Shown: positions 46,339-55,482, counted from the first letter of the stretch. The stretch: DNA of 64,000 nt from Bradyrhizobium diazoefficiens (GCF_016616235.1 NZ_CP067100.1:7499001-7563000); one strand, 5' to 3'. The notes: generated by a model from the sequence alone, not told the origin. Numbers and translations: made by a program.

Positions 46339-47160
46339 ATGGCACGCGCGAGCAATCTGGTGATCGGAACCGCGACGCTGGCGGTGATCGCCGTGGCGTT
46401 CGGCGGGCTGCTCGGCGTGCAGAAGTGGCGCACCATCCAGAGCCGCAGCCAGTTGCGGGTGGTGTTCGAGGGGGGCTCCGCCAGCGGCCTGCGCCGCGGC
46501 GGCCCGGTCAATTTCGACGGCGTGCCCGCGGGCCAGGTCCTGTCGATCAAGCTGGACAGTCCGCGCAGGATCGTGGCGCTGGTGATGCTCGACAACACCG
46601 CGCCGATCCGTAAGGACACCGTCGCGGGCATCGAATTCCAGGGCCTCACCGGCGTCGCCGCGATCTCGCTGATCGGAGGCGCGCCCTCCGCGCCGCCGGT
46701 GCCGCTGGACTCGGACGGCATCCCCGTGCTGACCGCCGATCTCAGCGATGCCGAGTCCATCGTCGACACGCTGCACAGCGTCGATCGCAGCATCGTGAGC
46801 AACGCTCCCGCGATCAAGGAAGGCCTGCACACGTTCGAGACCACCACCGCCGATCTCAGGAGCAAGGGCGGCGAGATCGATGCCGTCATGGCCAAGGTCG
46901 ACAGCGCGTTTGCGGGGTTCGACAAGGCGGTCACGAAGATCGAGGGCGCGGTGCCCGGCTTCGTCGACGGCAAGGCCGACGAGCTGTTCGAGAAGGTGCA
47001 GGGGCTGCGCGAACTGGCCGACACCATGCGGAAGAAGTCGGCGGCTTACATCGAGGACATCCGCCGCTCGCTGCTCGACGTCAGCGAGACCGCCAACAAG
47101 ATGGCCGGCACCCCCGTGGCGCCGCGGCCGCCACGCCGGCCCGAGCAGCAGAAGCGGTGA
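46339..47160 (+). CDS. MlaD/MCE-family protein
   Basis: A 273-residue protein with one N-terminal membrane anchor (about residues 8-25) and an MCE domain (LRVVFEGGSASGLRRGGPVNFDGVPAGQVLSIKL...), followed by a long helical tail. MCE proteins bind and move lipids across the periplasm as parts of MlaFEDB-like transporters. No MlaE permease or MlaF ATPase gene is near, so it is an orphan here. The start ATG at 46339 fits the membrane anchor; the longer frame to 46264 adds no sensible sequence. Confidence 0.85.
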   Translation: MARASNLVIGTATLAVIAVAFGGLLGVQKWRTIQSRSQLRVVFEGGSASGLRRGGPVNFDGVPAGQVLSIKLDSPRRIVALVMLDNTAPIRKDTVAGIEFQGLTGVAAISLIGGAPSAPPVPLDSDGIPVLTADLSDAESIVDTLHSVDRSIVSNAPAIKEGLHTFETTTADLRSKGGEIDAVMAKVDSAFAGFDKAVTKIEGAVPGFVDGKADELFEKVQGLRELADTMRKKSAAYIEDIRRSLLDVSETANKMAGTPVAPRPPRRPEQQKR

Positions 47161-47200
47161 CTGCTCACCCGGCGGGGGAACGCCTTACGATGGCGGACCC

Positions 47201-48703
47201 TCACCCGTAAACAAACGCCTTGTCGTCCAGATCCGTCTTCGGAATCTCGTCCTTCTCGGTCCAGTAATCCTGGCTGTGCTGCCATTCCGGCTTGTCGCCG
47301 CGCTTGGGCAGCAGGTTCATGTTGCGCATGATGTAGCCGGGGTTGAAGTTCTCCGGATCGATCCAGGGTAGAATCGGCATGTTGTGGTCTTCGGGACGCA
47401 AGCTGACCTCGACCTTCTTCTTGCCCTTTGCCTTCATGTGGCCGAGCAGCCGGCAGACGAAATCGGCGACGAGATCGACGCGCAAGGTCCAGCTGGCGCG
47501 GAAATAGCCGAATACCCAGACCATGTTCGGCACGCCGGTGAACATCATGCCGCGATAGGTGACGGTGTCACCGAAGGCGAGCGGCTTGCCGTCGATCTCG
47601 AAGGCGATGTCGCCGAGCGCTGAAAGATTGAAGCCGGTCGCAGTGATGATGACGTCGGCCTCCAGCAGCTTGCCCGACTTGAGCTGGATGCCGTTCTCGA
47701 CAAAGCATTCGATCTCGTCGGTGACGACGGAGGCCTCGCCGCTGGCGATCCCCTTGAACAGATCGGCATCCGGCACGAAAGCGATGCGCTGGCGCCACGG
47801 CCGATAGCTCGGCGTGAAATGCGTCTCGACGTCGTAGTCCGGCCCGAGCACCGCGCTGATCTGGCCGATCAGATCCTTCTTCACCTGCTCGGGCTTGGAG
47901 ATACAGAGCTTCGTGAACGCATCCTGCTCGAACAGGATCTTGCGGCGGACGATCTCGTGGATCCAGGCCTCGTCGACCTGGAGCCGGCGCAATTCCTCCG
48001 CGATCTCGATCGCGTTACGGCCGAGCCGGAAGTAGGTCGGCGAGCGCTGCAGCATCGTGACATGCGCGCATGTGTCGGCGATGTTCGGCACCAGCGTTGC
48101 CGCGGTGGCGCCCGAGCCGATCACCACGACCTTCTTGCCCGCAAGCTCGATATCGTCGGGCCAGGTCTGCGGATGGACGATGCGGCCCTTGAAGCGCTCC
48201 ATGCCCTTCCAGTCCGGCGTATAGCCTTCCGAATGGCGGTAATAGCCCTGGCACATCCAGAGGAAGTTCGCGGTGAAGGTTCTGGGCTCGCCGGTATCGG
48301 TCGTCACCGCCTCGATGGTCCAGAGGTTCTGTTCGCTCGACCAGCCCGCCGAATTGATCCGGTGCTTGTAGCGGATATGCCGAGCGATATCGTTCTCCTC
48401 GATCACCTCGTTCATGTAGGCGAGGATTTCCTCGGCGGTTGCGATCGGCGGCCCGACCCAGGGTTTGAAACTGTAACCGAAGGTGTGGAGGTCGCTGTCG
48501 GAACGGATGCCGGGATAGCGATGCGTGGACCAGGTGCCGCCGAACGTCGCCTGCGTCTCCAGGATGACGTAGCTCGTGTCCGGCAGCTGCTTTTCGATGT
48601 GATAGGCGCTGCCGATGCCGGAAATGCCGGCGCCGACGATCAGCACGTCGAAATGTTCAGAAGCCTGTTTGGCCGTGGCGTGACTGCGAACAGCGACATT
48701 CAT
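47201..48703 (-). CDS. FAD-dependent monooxygenase, Baeyer-Villiger/FMO type
   Basis: A 500-residue flavoprotein. The FAD-binding Rossmann motif GAGISG is at residues 24-29, and a second nucleotide-binding motif GSGATAA follows the fingerprint FKGRIVHPQTW. This fits FxGxxxHxxxW, the mark of type I Baeyer-Villiger monooxygenases. It would insert oxygen next to a ketone, or oxidise N or S, using NADPH. The start at 48703 (MNVAVRS) fits; longer frames add unlikely sequence. Convergent with the MCE gene. Confidence 0.9.
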   Translation of the reverse strand: MNVAVRSHATAKQASEHFDVLIVGAGISGIGSAYHIEKQLPDTSYVILETQATFGGTWSTHRYPGIRSDSDLHTFGYSFKPWVGPPIATAEEILAYMNEVIEENDIARHIRYKHRINSAGWSSEQNLWTIEAVTTDTGEPRTFTANFLWMCQGYYRHSEGYTPDWKGMERFKGRIVHPQTWPDDIELAGKKVVVIGSGATAATLVPNIADTCAHVTMLQRSPTYFRLGRNAIEIAEELRRLQVDEAWIHEIVRRKILFEQDAFTKLCISKPEQVKKDLIGQISAVLGPDYDVETHFTPSYRPWRQRIAFVPDADLFKGIASGEASVVTDEIECFVENGIQLKSGKLLEADVIITATGFNLSALGDIAFEIDGKPLAFGDTVTYRGMMFTGVPNMVWVFGYFRASWTLRVDLVADFVCRLLGHMKAKGKKKVEVSLRPEDHNMPILPWIDPENFNPGYIMRNMNLLPKRGDKPEWQHSQDYWTEKDEIPKTDLDDKAFVYG

Positions 48704-48824
48704 TGTTGCTTCTATGCCTTGTCTTTTCAGGCCGCCTTTGATTGGCGGCGCGTTTCCTCCGCGACGGACATGCTCGCCCGTCGCGCTTTCTCTGCAAGAT
48801 GGCATAGATCAAGTCGCGATCAAA

Positions 48825-49580
48825 TCACAGTGCCGCACCCCAGCTCCGTGCAGTCTGCAAGATCCAGTCGCGATAGAGCGTGAGCGGCGTGACGCCGGTC
48901 AGGCCGCCGCAGCCGGCGGCGCCGTTCGGTCCTGTGGACCAGCTGATGAGGCCGACGAGCACAGGACCATTCTGTCTGTCCTCGAACACGGGGCCGCCGG
49001 AATCACCGGTGCAGGCGCCGATTCCGTCGCGAACACCGTTGGTTACGGGATCGACCAGCCGGATCTGGAGCGTGCCCGGCTGCCCCGTGGCGACGAGGCC
49101 GGCAACCCGCGTGGTGCCGCCGCTCTTGCCATCACCGCGCACGGTGACGCCGATGCCGGCGATGACGAAGCGGCCGCCGACCTGGATCGGAATAGTCGGC
49201 GCGCCGACCGCGACGGTCGATTTTCCCTTAAGTGGAATATCGAGTTGCAGCAGCGCCACGTCGGCGGTGGCGCGGTGGGCCTGCATCGCCTGCATGTTGA
49301 AGTTCGGATGGATCGCGGCGGTGCGCACGTTCAGCAGTTGCGGCTGACCGCCGGTGACGCGATCGACGATCTTGTAGTCCGCGCCAGGCTGCACGCAGTG
49401 GGCGACCGTCAGCACCAGCTTCGGCGCGATCAGGCTGCCGGTGCAGAAATTGCCGCGCGAGCCGACGATGGTGACAACCGCGCGTGCAACGCCGTCGACC
49501 TGCGGCGTGCCGCCGCCGACGATGGCGTAGGCGGGCGTAGCGAGCAGAGCGGTTGTGACGAGGGTTGCAAGCTTCTTCAT
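48825..49580 (-). CDS. secreted trypsin-like serine protease (S1A)
   Basis: A 251-residue protein. The signal peptide ends AYA (residues 17-19), and the next residues are IVGGG, the classical activated N-terminus of chymotrypsin-type enzymes. The triad is H61 (TVAHC), D107 (TADVALLQ) and S194 (GDSGGP), with D193 for the salt bridge to the new N-terminus. Cysteines at 46 and 62 and around the active serine could form disulfides. Periplasmic or secreted. It may be active straight after signal peptide removal, with no propeptide. Confidence 0.92.
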   Translation of the reverse strand: MKKLATLVTTALLATPAYAIVGGGTPQVDGVARAVVTIVGSRGNFCTGSLIAPKLVLTVAHCVQPGADYKIVDRVTGGQPQLLNVRTAAIHPNFNMQAMQAHRATADVALLQLDIPLKGKSTVAVGAPTIPIQVGGRFVIAGIGVTVRGDGKSGGTTRVAGLVATGQPGTLQIRLVDPVTNGVRDGIGACTGDSGGPVFEDRQNGPVLVGLISWSTGPNGAAGCGGLTGVTPLTLYRDWILQTARSWGAAL

Positions 49581-49686
49581 GGAACACGCTGTGGCGGCGG
49601 CAATGAGGCCGGCGGATTGCTTCGGACTGGTCCTTGCCGATATCGCATGCTAGCGCTCTTGGAAAGGAATTGACGAGGGCAGGACG

Positions 49687-50322
49687 GTGGCGATCGAGGC
49701 TGTGATCTTTGATTTTGGCGGGGTTTTGACCAGCTCGCCGTTCGAGGCATTCGCGCGGTACGAGACCGAGCGTGGGTTGCCCGTCGATATCATCCGCCGC
49801 ACCAACGCTGCCAATCATCTGGAAAACGCCTGGGCCAAGTTCGAGCGTGCTGAGGTCGATATCGACACGTTCGACAAGCTGTTCGCCGCCGAGTCGCTTG
49901 CTCTTGGCGCTGAAGTGCGCGGCCGCGACGTGCTGCCGCTGCTTCAAGGCGATCTACGGCCGGAAATGGTCGAGGCGCTGAAGCGCATCAAGGCGCAGTT
50001 CAAGACCGGCTGCATCACCAACAATCTGCCGGCCAACGCCATCGGCAGCATGACCGGGCGCTCGCTCTACATCGCCGAGGTGATGGTGCTGTTCGACCAC
50101 GTGATCGAATCCGCCAAGATCGGCCTGCGCAAGCCGGACCCGCGCATCTACCGGCTGATGGTCGAGACGTTGAAGGTCGATCCGAGGAACTGCGTCTATC
50201 TCGACGATCTCGGTGTCAACCTGAAGCCCGCGCGCGAGATGGGCATGACCACGATCAAGGTCACGAGCGGTGCGCAGGCGATCGCCGAGCTCGAGGCGGC
50301 GACAGGATTGAAGCTCGGGTAG
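49687..50322 (+). CDS. HAD-superfamily hydrolase
   Basis: A 211-residue HAD IA-type protein. Motif I is IFDFGGVLT, where the position of the second Asp is Gly, as in YihX-like and epoxide hydrolase N-terminal-like members. Motif II is CITNN (Thr), motif III is around K (GLRKPDPRIY), and motif IV is YLDDLGVNLKPAREMGM. It is probably a small-molecule phosphatase or dehalogenase-like enzyme. It starts with GTG at 49687 after GAGGGCAGGA. It stands alone, so no pathway can be given. Confidence 0.85.
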   Translation: MAIEAVIFDFGGVLTSSPFEAFARYETERGLPVDIIRRTNAANHLENAWAKFERAEVDIDTFDKLFAAESLALGAEVRGRDVLPLLQGDLRPEMVEALKRIKAQFKTGCITNNLPANAIGSMTGRSLYIAEVMVLFDHVIESAKIGLRKPDPRIYRLMVETLKVDPRNCVYLDDLGVNLKPAREMGMTTIKVTSGAQAIAELEAATGLKLG

Positions 50323-50350
50323 GCAAGTCATCGTTGCGAGGCGCGAAGCC

Positions 50351-50428
50351 GTAGGGTGGGCAAAGCGAAAGCGTGCCCACCACAAGCAGATGGTGGGCAC
50401 GGCGCTTACGCGCCTTTGCTCTACGAGA
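50351..50428. repeat. GTAGGGTGGGC-type palindromic repeat, family C copy 2
   Basis: Starts GTAGGGTGGGCAAAGCGAAAGCGTGCCCACC and answers with GGTGGGCACGGCGC and CGCCTTTGCTCTACGAGAG. A diverged second copy of the repeat at 33846. It separates the convergent HAD and mtnA genes. Confidence 0.8.
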
Positions 50429-50439
50429 GCCGACCAAGC

Positions 50440-51546
50440 CTATTCCGCCGCGGCAGCGATCCGCTCCGGGAACGCTTCGGCGAGCGAGGCGCGATCCGGC
50501 TTCAGCACGCCGCGCTCCGTGATGAGGCCGGTGACGAGGCGCGCCGGCGTGACGTCGAACGCGTAGTTCGCGACCGGCGATCCCTCGGGTACGATACGCA
50601 CCGTCTCCAGCCGTCCATCCGCGGTGCGTCCGGTCATGTCGGTGACTTCAGTGCCGCTGCGCTGCTCGATCGGAATGTCCCTGATACCGTCATCGACCGC
50701 GAAATCGATCGTCGGCGACGGCAGCGCGACATAGAACGGCACACCGTTGTCGTGCGCAGCAAGCGCCTTGAGGTAGGTTCCGATCTTGTTGCAGACATCG
50801 CCATTGGCAGCGACGCGGTCGGTGCCGACAACGGCGAGGTCGACCATGCCGTGCTGCATCAGATGCCCGCCGGTGTTGTCCGGAATCACGGTGTGCGGCA
50901 CGCCATGATGGCCGAGTTCCCACGCCGTGAGCGAAGCACCCTGATTGCGCGGCCGGGTCTCGTCGACCCAGACATGGACCTTGATGCCGCGCTCATGCGC
51001 AAGATAGATCGGTGCGGTCGCGGTACCCCAGTCGACGGTCGCGAGCCAGCCGGCATTGCAATGGGTCAGCACGTTGACGACCTCGCCCGGCTTCTTCGCA
51101 GCAATCGCCTCGATCAGCTTCAGGCCGTTGGCGGCGATGCCGCGATTGATCTCGACATCCTGCTCGACGATCTCGTCGGCGCGCGCGTAGGCGGCTTCCG
51201 CCCGCTCGACCGGATCGATCGGGGCGAGCGTCGCGCGCATCTCGTCCAGTGCCCATTTCAGATTGATCGCCGTCGGCCGCGCCACGACCAGCGTGTCATA
51301 AGCGCGCTTCAGGCCAGCGTCGGATGCGTCCTCGCGCATCGCCAGCGCCATGCCATAGGCCGCGGTGGCCCCGATCAGCGGTGCGCCGCGCACCAGCATG
51401 TCGTGGATGGCGACGGCCGCGTCCTTGCACGAGGTCAGCTTCGCAACGACGAACTCATGGGGCAGCCGGCGCTGGTCGATCGCACCGACCGACCATCCGT
51501 CACGCTCGCGCCAGATGCTGCGAAAATGCTTGCCGTCGACCTTCAT
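50440..51546 (-). CDS. mtnA: S-methyl-5-thioribose-1-phosphate isomerase
   Basis: A 368-residue aldose-ketose isomerase that turns 5-methylthioribose 1-phosphate into 5-methylthioribulose 1-phosphate. Family motifs are [13 protein letters not shown], the catalytic-Cys loop [16 protein letters not shown], and [19 protein letters not shown] with the catalytic Asp. It lies 18 bp after mtnP on the minus strand, forming a two-gene operon. The rest of the methionine-salvage genes are not in the window, so the later fate of the sugar is open (for example, a shunt to dihydroxyacetone phosphate or isoprenoids in relatives). Confidence 0.95.
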   Translation of the reverse strand: MKVDGKHFRSIWRERDGWSVGAIDQRRLPHEFVVAKLTSCKDAAVAIHDMLVRGAPLIGATAAYGMALAMREDASDAGLKRAYDTLVVARPTAINLKWALDEMRATLAPIDPVERAEAAYARADEIVEQDVEINRGIAANGLKLIEAIAAKKPGEVVNVLTHCNAGWLATVDWGTATAPIYLAHERGIKVHVWVDETRPRNQGASLTAWELGHHGVPHTVIPDNTGGHLMQHGMVDLAVVGTDRVAANGDVCNKIGTYLKALAAHDNGVPFYVALPSPTIDFAVDDGIRDIPIEQRSGTEVTDMTGRTADGRLETVRIVPEGSPVANYAFDVTPARLVTGLITERGVLKPDRASLAEAFPERIAAAAE

Positions 51547-51564
51547 GGCGTTCTGCCTTTCCCT

Positions 51565-52440
51565 TCAACCGAGCAGGATACGCCCGGCCACCGCATCGAG
51601 CTTCTTCAAAAGCTCGGGATCGCGCGCCTCGGGCGCGGTGATCAGCGCGGTGTCGAGGGCGCGGTCCGAGCCGATCGGGCACGGCTCGTGCTCGCGCGGA
51701 AAATCCTTGGCCAGCCGCGCCACCAGCGCCTTGGCCTTGTCGGCGTTCGAGGTCAGCACGTGGATGATGTCCTGCACCGTGACGGCATCGTGGTCGGCAT
51801 GCCAACAGTCGAAATCGGTCACCATCGCGACGGTCGCGTAGCAGATCTCCGCCTCGCGGGCGAGTTTGGCTTCGGGCATGTTGGTCATGCCGATCACGGA
51901 GTAACCGAGCGTCTTGTAGGTCATGCTCTCCGCATAGGTGGAGAATTGCGGCCCCTCCATGCAGACATAGGTGCCGCCGCGCGCGATCGCGATGCCTTCG
52001 GCTTCGGCCGCCGTCGCAAGATGGATGCGCAGCCGTGGCGAGACCGGATGCGCCATCGACACATGCGCGACGCAGCCCCGGCCGAAGAACGAGCTCTCGC
52101 GCTTGTAGGTGCGGTCGACGAACTGGTCGACGAGAACGAAGGTGCCGGGCGGCAGTTCTTCCTTGAAGGAACCGCAGGCCGACAGCGAGATCAGGTCCGT
52201 GACGCCGGCGCGCTTCAGGACGTCGATATTGGCGCGATAGTTGATGTCGGACGGCGAGAGACGATGGCCCTTGTCGTGCCGCGGCAGGAACACGATCGGC
52301 AGACCTGCGATGGAGCCGCGCCTTAAGGGAGCCGACGGCTCGCCCCAAGGGCTCCCGATTACCTCTTCGCGCGCGCCCTCGAGACCCGGCAGGTCATAGA
52401 TGCCGGAGCCGCCGATGATGCCCAATACCGCCTGCGCCAT
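51565..52440 (-). CDS. mtnP: S-methyl-5'-thioadenosine phosphorylase
   Basis: A 291-residue enzyme that splits methylthioadenosine, a by-product of polyamine or quorum-signal synthesis, with phosphate into adenine and methylthioribose 1-phosphate. Motifs: IIGGSGIYDLPGL at the start, FLPRHDKGHRLSPSDINYRANI, SACGSFKEELPPGTFVLVDQFVDRT, and MEGPQFSTYAES with MTNMPEAKLAREAEICY. It feeds the mtnA product next door. Confidence 0.96.
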   Translation of the reverse strand: MAQAVLGIIGGSGIYDLPGLEGAREEVIGSPWGEPSAPLRRGSIAGLPIVFLPRHDKGHRLSPSDINYRANIDVLKRAGVTDLISLSACGSFKEELPPGTFVLVDQFVDRTYKRESSFFGRGCVAHVSMAHPVSPRLRIHLATAAEAEGIAIARGGTYVCMEGPQFSTYAESMTYKTLGYSVIGMTNMPEAKLAREAEICYATVAMVTDFDCWHADHDAVTVQDIIHVLTSNADKAKALVARLAKDFPREHEPCPIGSDRALDTALITAPEARDPELLKKLDAVAGRILLG

Positions 52441-52563
52441 GCCTGCTCCACCCTGTTCGCCACGTGCGACATGGTTAAGCTATGCCAGTTTTGCGGCGGT
52501 TTTGGAACGGGGGTGGTGGGATAGATGGCGATGGTGTGAGGGACGCGAAAGTGGCCTCACACT

Positions 52564-52611
52564 CAGTGTCGTCCCTGCGTTCGCAGGGACAACACCGGGG
52601 AAGGAGTGGCG
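52564..52611. repeat. short palindromic repeat, family B fragment
   Basis: GTCGTCCCTGCG TTCG CAGGGACAAC forms a short stem like the end of the copy at 56479-56620. It lies between mtnP and the carrier protein gene; the rest of this gap shows nothing else. Confidence 0.6.
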
Positions 52612-52619
52612 CGCCTGAC

Positions 52620-52892
52620 CTACGCCGCGGTCGCCAACCGCAGCTGGGTCGCGATCATCCGCTCCAGCGTCTCGACCGACTGGAAATTCTCCGGCGTGAT
52701 CTCGGACTGCGGAATCGTGAAGTCGAATTCGGCTTCGACGCCGAGCATCAGATTGACCATGTCCATCGAGGTGAGGCCGGCGTCGACGAGCTTCGCCTGC
52801 GGCGTGATGTCCGCGCTGAGCGAGTTCTGCGCGAGGATGCCCTTCACCAGCTTGATGATGCGATTGCGCAAATCGGTATCGAAGGCCTGCAT
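52620..52892 (-). CDS. acyl/aminoacyl carrier protein, probable partner of the ligase
   Basis: A 90-residue carrier protein. The phosphopantetheine site is Ser42 in VDAGLTSMDMVNL, close to the usual DxGxxS motif; the remaining sequence is a four-helix acidic fold. It is divergent, with a 352-bp gap, from the acyl-CoA dehydrogenase and amino acid:carrier protein ligase genes. In Bradyrhizobium the ligase family transfers an activated amino acid to such a neighbouring carrier protein. It probably does not serve fatty acid synthesis, as it is not in a fab cluster. Confidence 0.88.
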   Translation of the reverse strand: MQAFDTDLRNRIIKLVKGILAQNSLSADITPQAKLVDAGLTSMDMVNLMLGVEAEFDFTIPQSEITPENFQSVETLERMIATQLRLATAA

Positions 52893-53244
52893 CGGTGGAT
52901 TCCATCTGTCTATAAAGGTCGGCCGGTTGCTACGATGGGCACGGCCCGCCTATCCTGCAATGGGCGTCACCATTACTTCGCGTTTCTTAGTAAACGATGA
53001 CTCAGATTGTCTGGAATTTCTTGGTCTTCCAGAACCCTAACGCGATCACCGAAATCCCGGTGATGCAAACAACCGGCCCTTAACTGTTCGTTCGGAATTG
53101 GGCTTTGTTTACCCTCTATTTCATCGACGAATTTGAATTAAATCCGTAGCCTCGTCTCACAAGCAAAGATGGTCGGGGGATCGCTTTACGCGGCATCGCG
53201 AATGATGCCGGCGATCCCGAACGACAAACTGGAGGCGGACGAGC
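52893..53244. promoter_or_regulatory. divergent regulatory region, AT-richer than surroundings
   Basis: The 352-bp gap between the carrier protein gene (minus) and the dehydrogenase operon (plus) is locally AT-rich, especially at 52975-53150. It contains inverted repeats at 53011-53032 (CTGGAA...TTCCAG) and 53045-53064 (ATCACCG...CGGTGAT). They could be operators or hairpins. I cannot name clear -10/-35 boxes. A GGAGG site lies about nine bases before the dehydrogenase ATG. Confidence 0.45.
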
Positions 53245-54462
53245 ATGAACGTGCGTGAAGCAGTCCTCACTGTCGACGAGACGCAGACGAGCTTCCTCGA
53301 ACAGGGCCCCTCCCTCATCGAGCGCGCCGCCCGGACCGCGAGTGCTGCGGCGGCCGACGCGGACGGGGTCGATCGCGACGCCCGTTTCCCCCACAAGGCT
53401 TTCGACGTCGCGCGCGAGCAAAAGCTGCTCGGCGTCATGATCCCGGCCGAATACGGCGGCTTTGGCGCCTCGATCCACGAGGTCACCGACATCTGCTACA
53501 CGCTCGGCCGCGCCTGCGCCTCGACCGCGATGGTGTACGCGATGCACACGACGAAGGTCGCCTGCGTCGTCAGGCACGGCCACGGCATTCCCTGGATGGA
53601 AACCATGATGCGCCGGGTCGCGCGCGACCAGTGGCTGCTTGCCTCCTCCACCACCGAAGGCCAGAACGGCGGCAATATCCGCGCCAGCGCGGCTGCGGTC
53701 GACCACACCGGCGAGACCGTCTCACTGGTGCGCGATGCCACCGTGATCTCCTACGGCGCCGAGGCCGACGGCCTCGTCACCATCGCCCGCCGCGCCACCG
53801 ATGCCGTCGCTTCCGATCAGGTGCTGCTGGCGCTCGCCAAGGACGACTATTCGCTGAAGCGGACGCTGGGCTGGGAGACGCTCGGCATGCGCGGGACCTG
53901 TTCGACCGGTTTCGAGTTGAAGGTCGACTGCCCCGCCGACCGCATCTTCCCGGAATCCTATGACAAGATTCACGCCCAGACCATGACGCCGTTCGCGCAT
54001 CTGTGCTGGTCCTCGGCCTGGGCCGGCATCGCGGCTGCCGCCGTCATGCGTGCGCAGGCCTTCATCCGCAAGGCGGCCCGCTCCTCGGGCGGCCAGATGC
54101 CGCCGGCCGCAGCGCACTTCACGGCCGCAAAAATGTCGCTGGCGAAGCTGCGGGCGCTGATCGCCGCGAATATCGATGCCTTTGCCCGCGTCGAGCATGA
54201 CGAGCGCGCACTCGGCTCGCTCGACTTCCAGTCCTCGATCACGCTGCTCAAGGTGCAGGCCTCCGAGCTTGCGGTCGAGACCGTGATGCACGCAATGCGC
54301 ACCGCTGGCCTCTCCGGCTATCGCAATGACGGCGAGTTCACCATGGGCCGCCATCTGCGCGACGTGCTGTCGTCGCCGATCATGATCAATAACGACCGTA
54401 TTCTGGCCAACGCCGCGACCTCGACGCTGATGAGTGGCGTGCCGACGAGCCTTCATGACTGA
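53245..54462 (+). CDS. acyl-CoA dehydrogenase-family flavoprotein of the carrier-protein locus
   Basis: A 405-residue protein of the acyl-CoA dehydrogenase fold. N-terminal helices with RFPHKAFDVAREQKLLGVMIPAEYGGFG, the middle STTEGQNGGNIRAS region in place of the usual TEPxxGSD, and C-terminal helices follow. It lacks the GGxxE loop of true acyl-CoA dehydrogenases that I can recognise, so chemistry may differ, for example oxidation of an aminoacyl thioester on a carrier protein. It lies 39 bp before the ligase gene in an apparent operon. Confidence 0.82.
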   Translation: MNVREAVLTVDETQTSFLEQGPSLIERAARTASAAAADADGVDRDARFPHKAFDVAREQKLLGVMIPAEYGGFGASIHEVTDICYTLGRACASTAMVYAMHTTKVACVVRHGHGIPWMETMMRRVARDQWLLASSTTEGQNGGNIRASAAAVDHTGETVSLVRDATVISYGAEADGLVTIARRATDAVASDQVLLALAKDDYSLKRTLGWETLGMRGTCSTGFELKVDCPADRIFPESYDKIHAQTMTPFAHLCWSSAWAGIAAAAVMRAQAFIRKAARSSGGQMPPAAAHFTAAKMSLAKLRALIAANIDAFARVEHDERALGSLDFQSSITLLKVQASELAVETVMHAMRTAGLSGYRNDGEFTMGRHLRDVLSSPIMINNDRILANAATSTLMSGVPTSLHD

Positions 54463-54501
54463 AACAACAAGAACAATTTCGAGATAGCAGGACACCATCC
54501 C

Positions 54502-55482
54502 ATGAACATTGCCGTCCTCCCCAACTCACCCGAGACCGCGCCTGAGATCGCCGACCCGCTCGATCATCTCGCCGACAAGCTGTTCCACCGCATGGGCGCG
54601 GACGGCGTCTACGCCCGCACCGCGCTCTATGAGGACGTCGTCGAGAAGCTCGCAGCGCTGATCACCAGCCATCGCGAAGCCGGCACCGAGGTGATGCGCT
54701 TTCCGCCGGTGATGAGCCGCGCCCAGCTGGAGAAATCCGGTTATCTCAAGAGCTTTCCGAACCTGCTCGGCTGCGTCTGCGGCCTGCACGGCACCGAACG
54801 AGAGATCAATGCCGCGGTGAGCCGCTTCGACGCCGGCGGCGACTGGACCAGCTCGCTCTCGCCAGCCGACCTCGTGCTGTCGCCCGCCGCCTGCTATCCG
54901 GCCTATCCGATCGCGGCGAGCCGCGGCCAGTTGCCGAAGGGCGGCCTGCGCTTCGACGTCGCCGCCGACTGCTTCCGCCGCGAGCCGTCAAAGCATCTCG
55001 ACCGGCTGCAATCGTTCCGGATGCGCGAATATGTCTGCATCGGCACGCCCGACGATGTCGCCGATTTCCGCGAGCGCTGGATGGTGCGTGCGCAGGCGAT
55101 CGCCCGCGATCTCGGCCTCACCTTCCGCGTCGACTATGCGAGCGATCCCTTCTTCGGCCGCGTCGGCCAGATGAAGGCGGTGAGCCAGAAGCAGCAACAG
55201 CTCAAGTTCGAGCTGCTGATCCCGCTGCGCTCGGAAGAGCAGCCGACCGCCTGCATGAGCTTCAACTATCACCGCGAGCATTTCGGCACGACCTGGGGCA
55301 TCCAGGACGCCAATGGCGAGCCTGCACATACCGGCTGCGTCGCCTTTGGCATGGACCGCCTGGCCGTCGCCATGTTCCACACCCACGGCACCGACCTTTC
55401 CGCCTGGCCCGCCAAGGTGCGGGACATCATGGGCCTCCAGCCGCACGTTGCGGCTGACGCTCACGGCGAAGGCTGGCGCTAG
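54502..55482 (+). CDS. amino acid--[acyl-carrier-protein] ligase (SerRS-like, tRNA-independent)
   Basis: A 326-residue class II aminoacyl-tRNA synthetase-like enzyme without the N-terminal tRNA-binding arm. Family knowledge: it activates a small amino acid (glycine for the B. japonicum enzyme) with ATP and loads it onto the phosphopantetheine of a small carrier protein. Zinc ligands are expected at C131, E176 and C279, and all three are present. Motif 2 is seen as FRREPSKHLDRLQSFRMREY, motif 3 as FGMDRLAVAMF. Its stop codon (55480-55482) overlaps the start of a repeat. Very firm family call; the amino acid is inferred. Confidence 0.95.
   Translation: MNIAVLPNSPETAPEIADPLDHLADKLFHRMGADGVYARTALYEDVVEKLAALITSHREAGTEVMRFPPVMSRAQLEKSGYLKSFPNLLGCVCGLHGTEREINAAVSRFDAGGDWTSSLSPADLVLSPAACYPAYPIAASRGQLPKGGLRFDVAADCFRREPSKHLDRLQSFRMREYVCIGTPDDVADFRERWMVRAQAIARDLGLTFRVDYASDPFFGRVGQMKAVSQKQQQLKFELLIPLRSEEQPTACMSFNYHREHFGTTWGIQDANGEPAHTGCVAFGMDRLAVAMFHTHGTDLSAWPAKVRDIMGLQPHVAADAHGEGWR

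Noticed and set aside
50356..52326. A 656-codon plus-strand frame over mtnA and mtnP
   Set aside because: It begins in a repeat and runs antisense through two clear genes; not a real gene.
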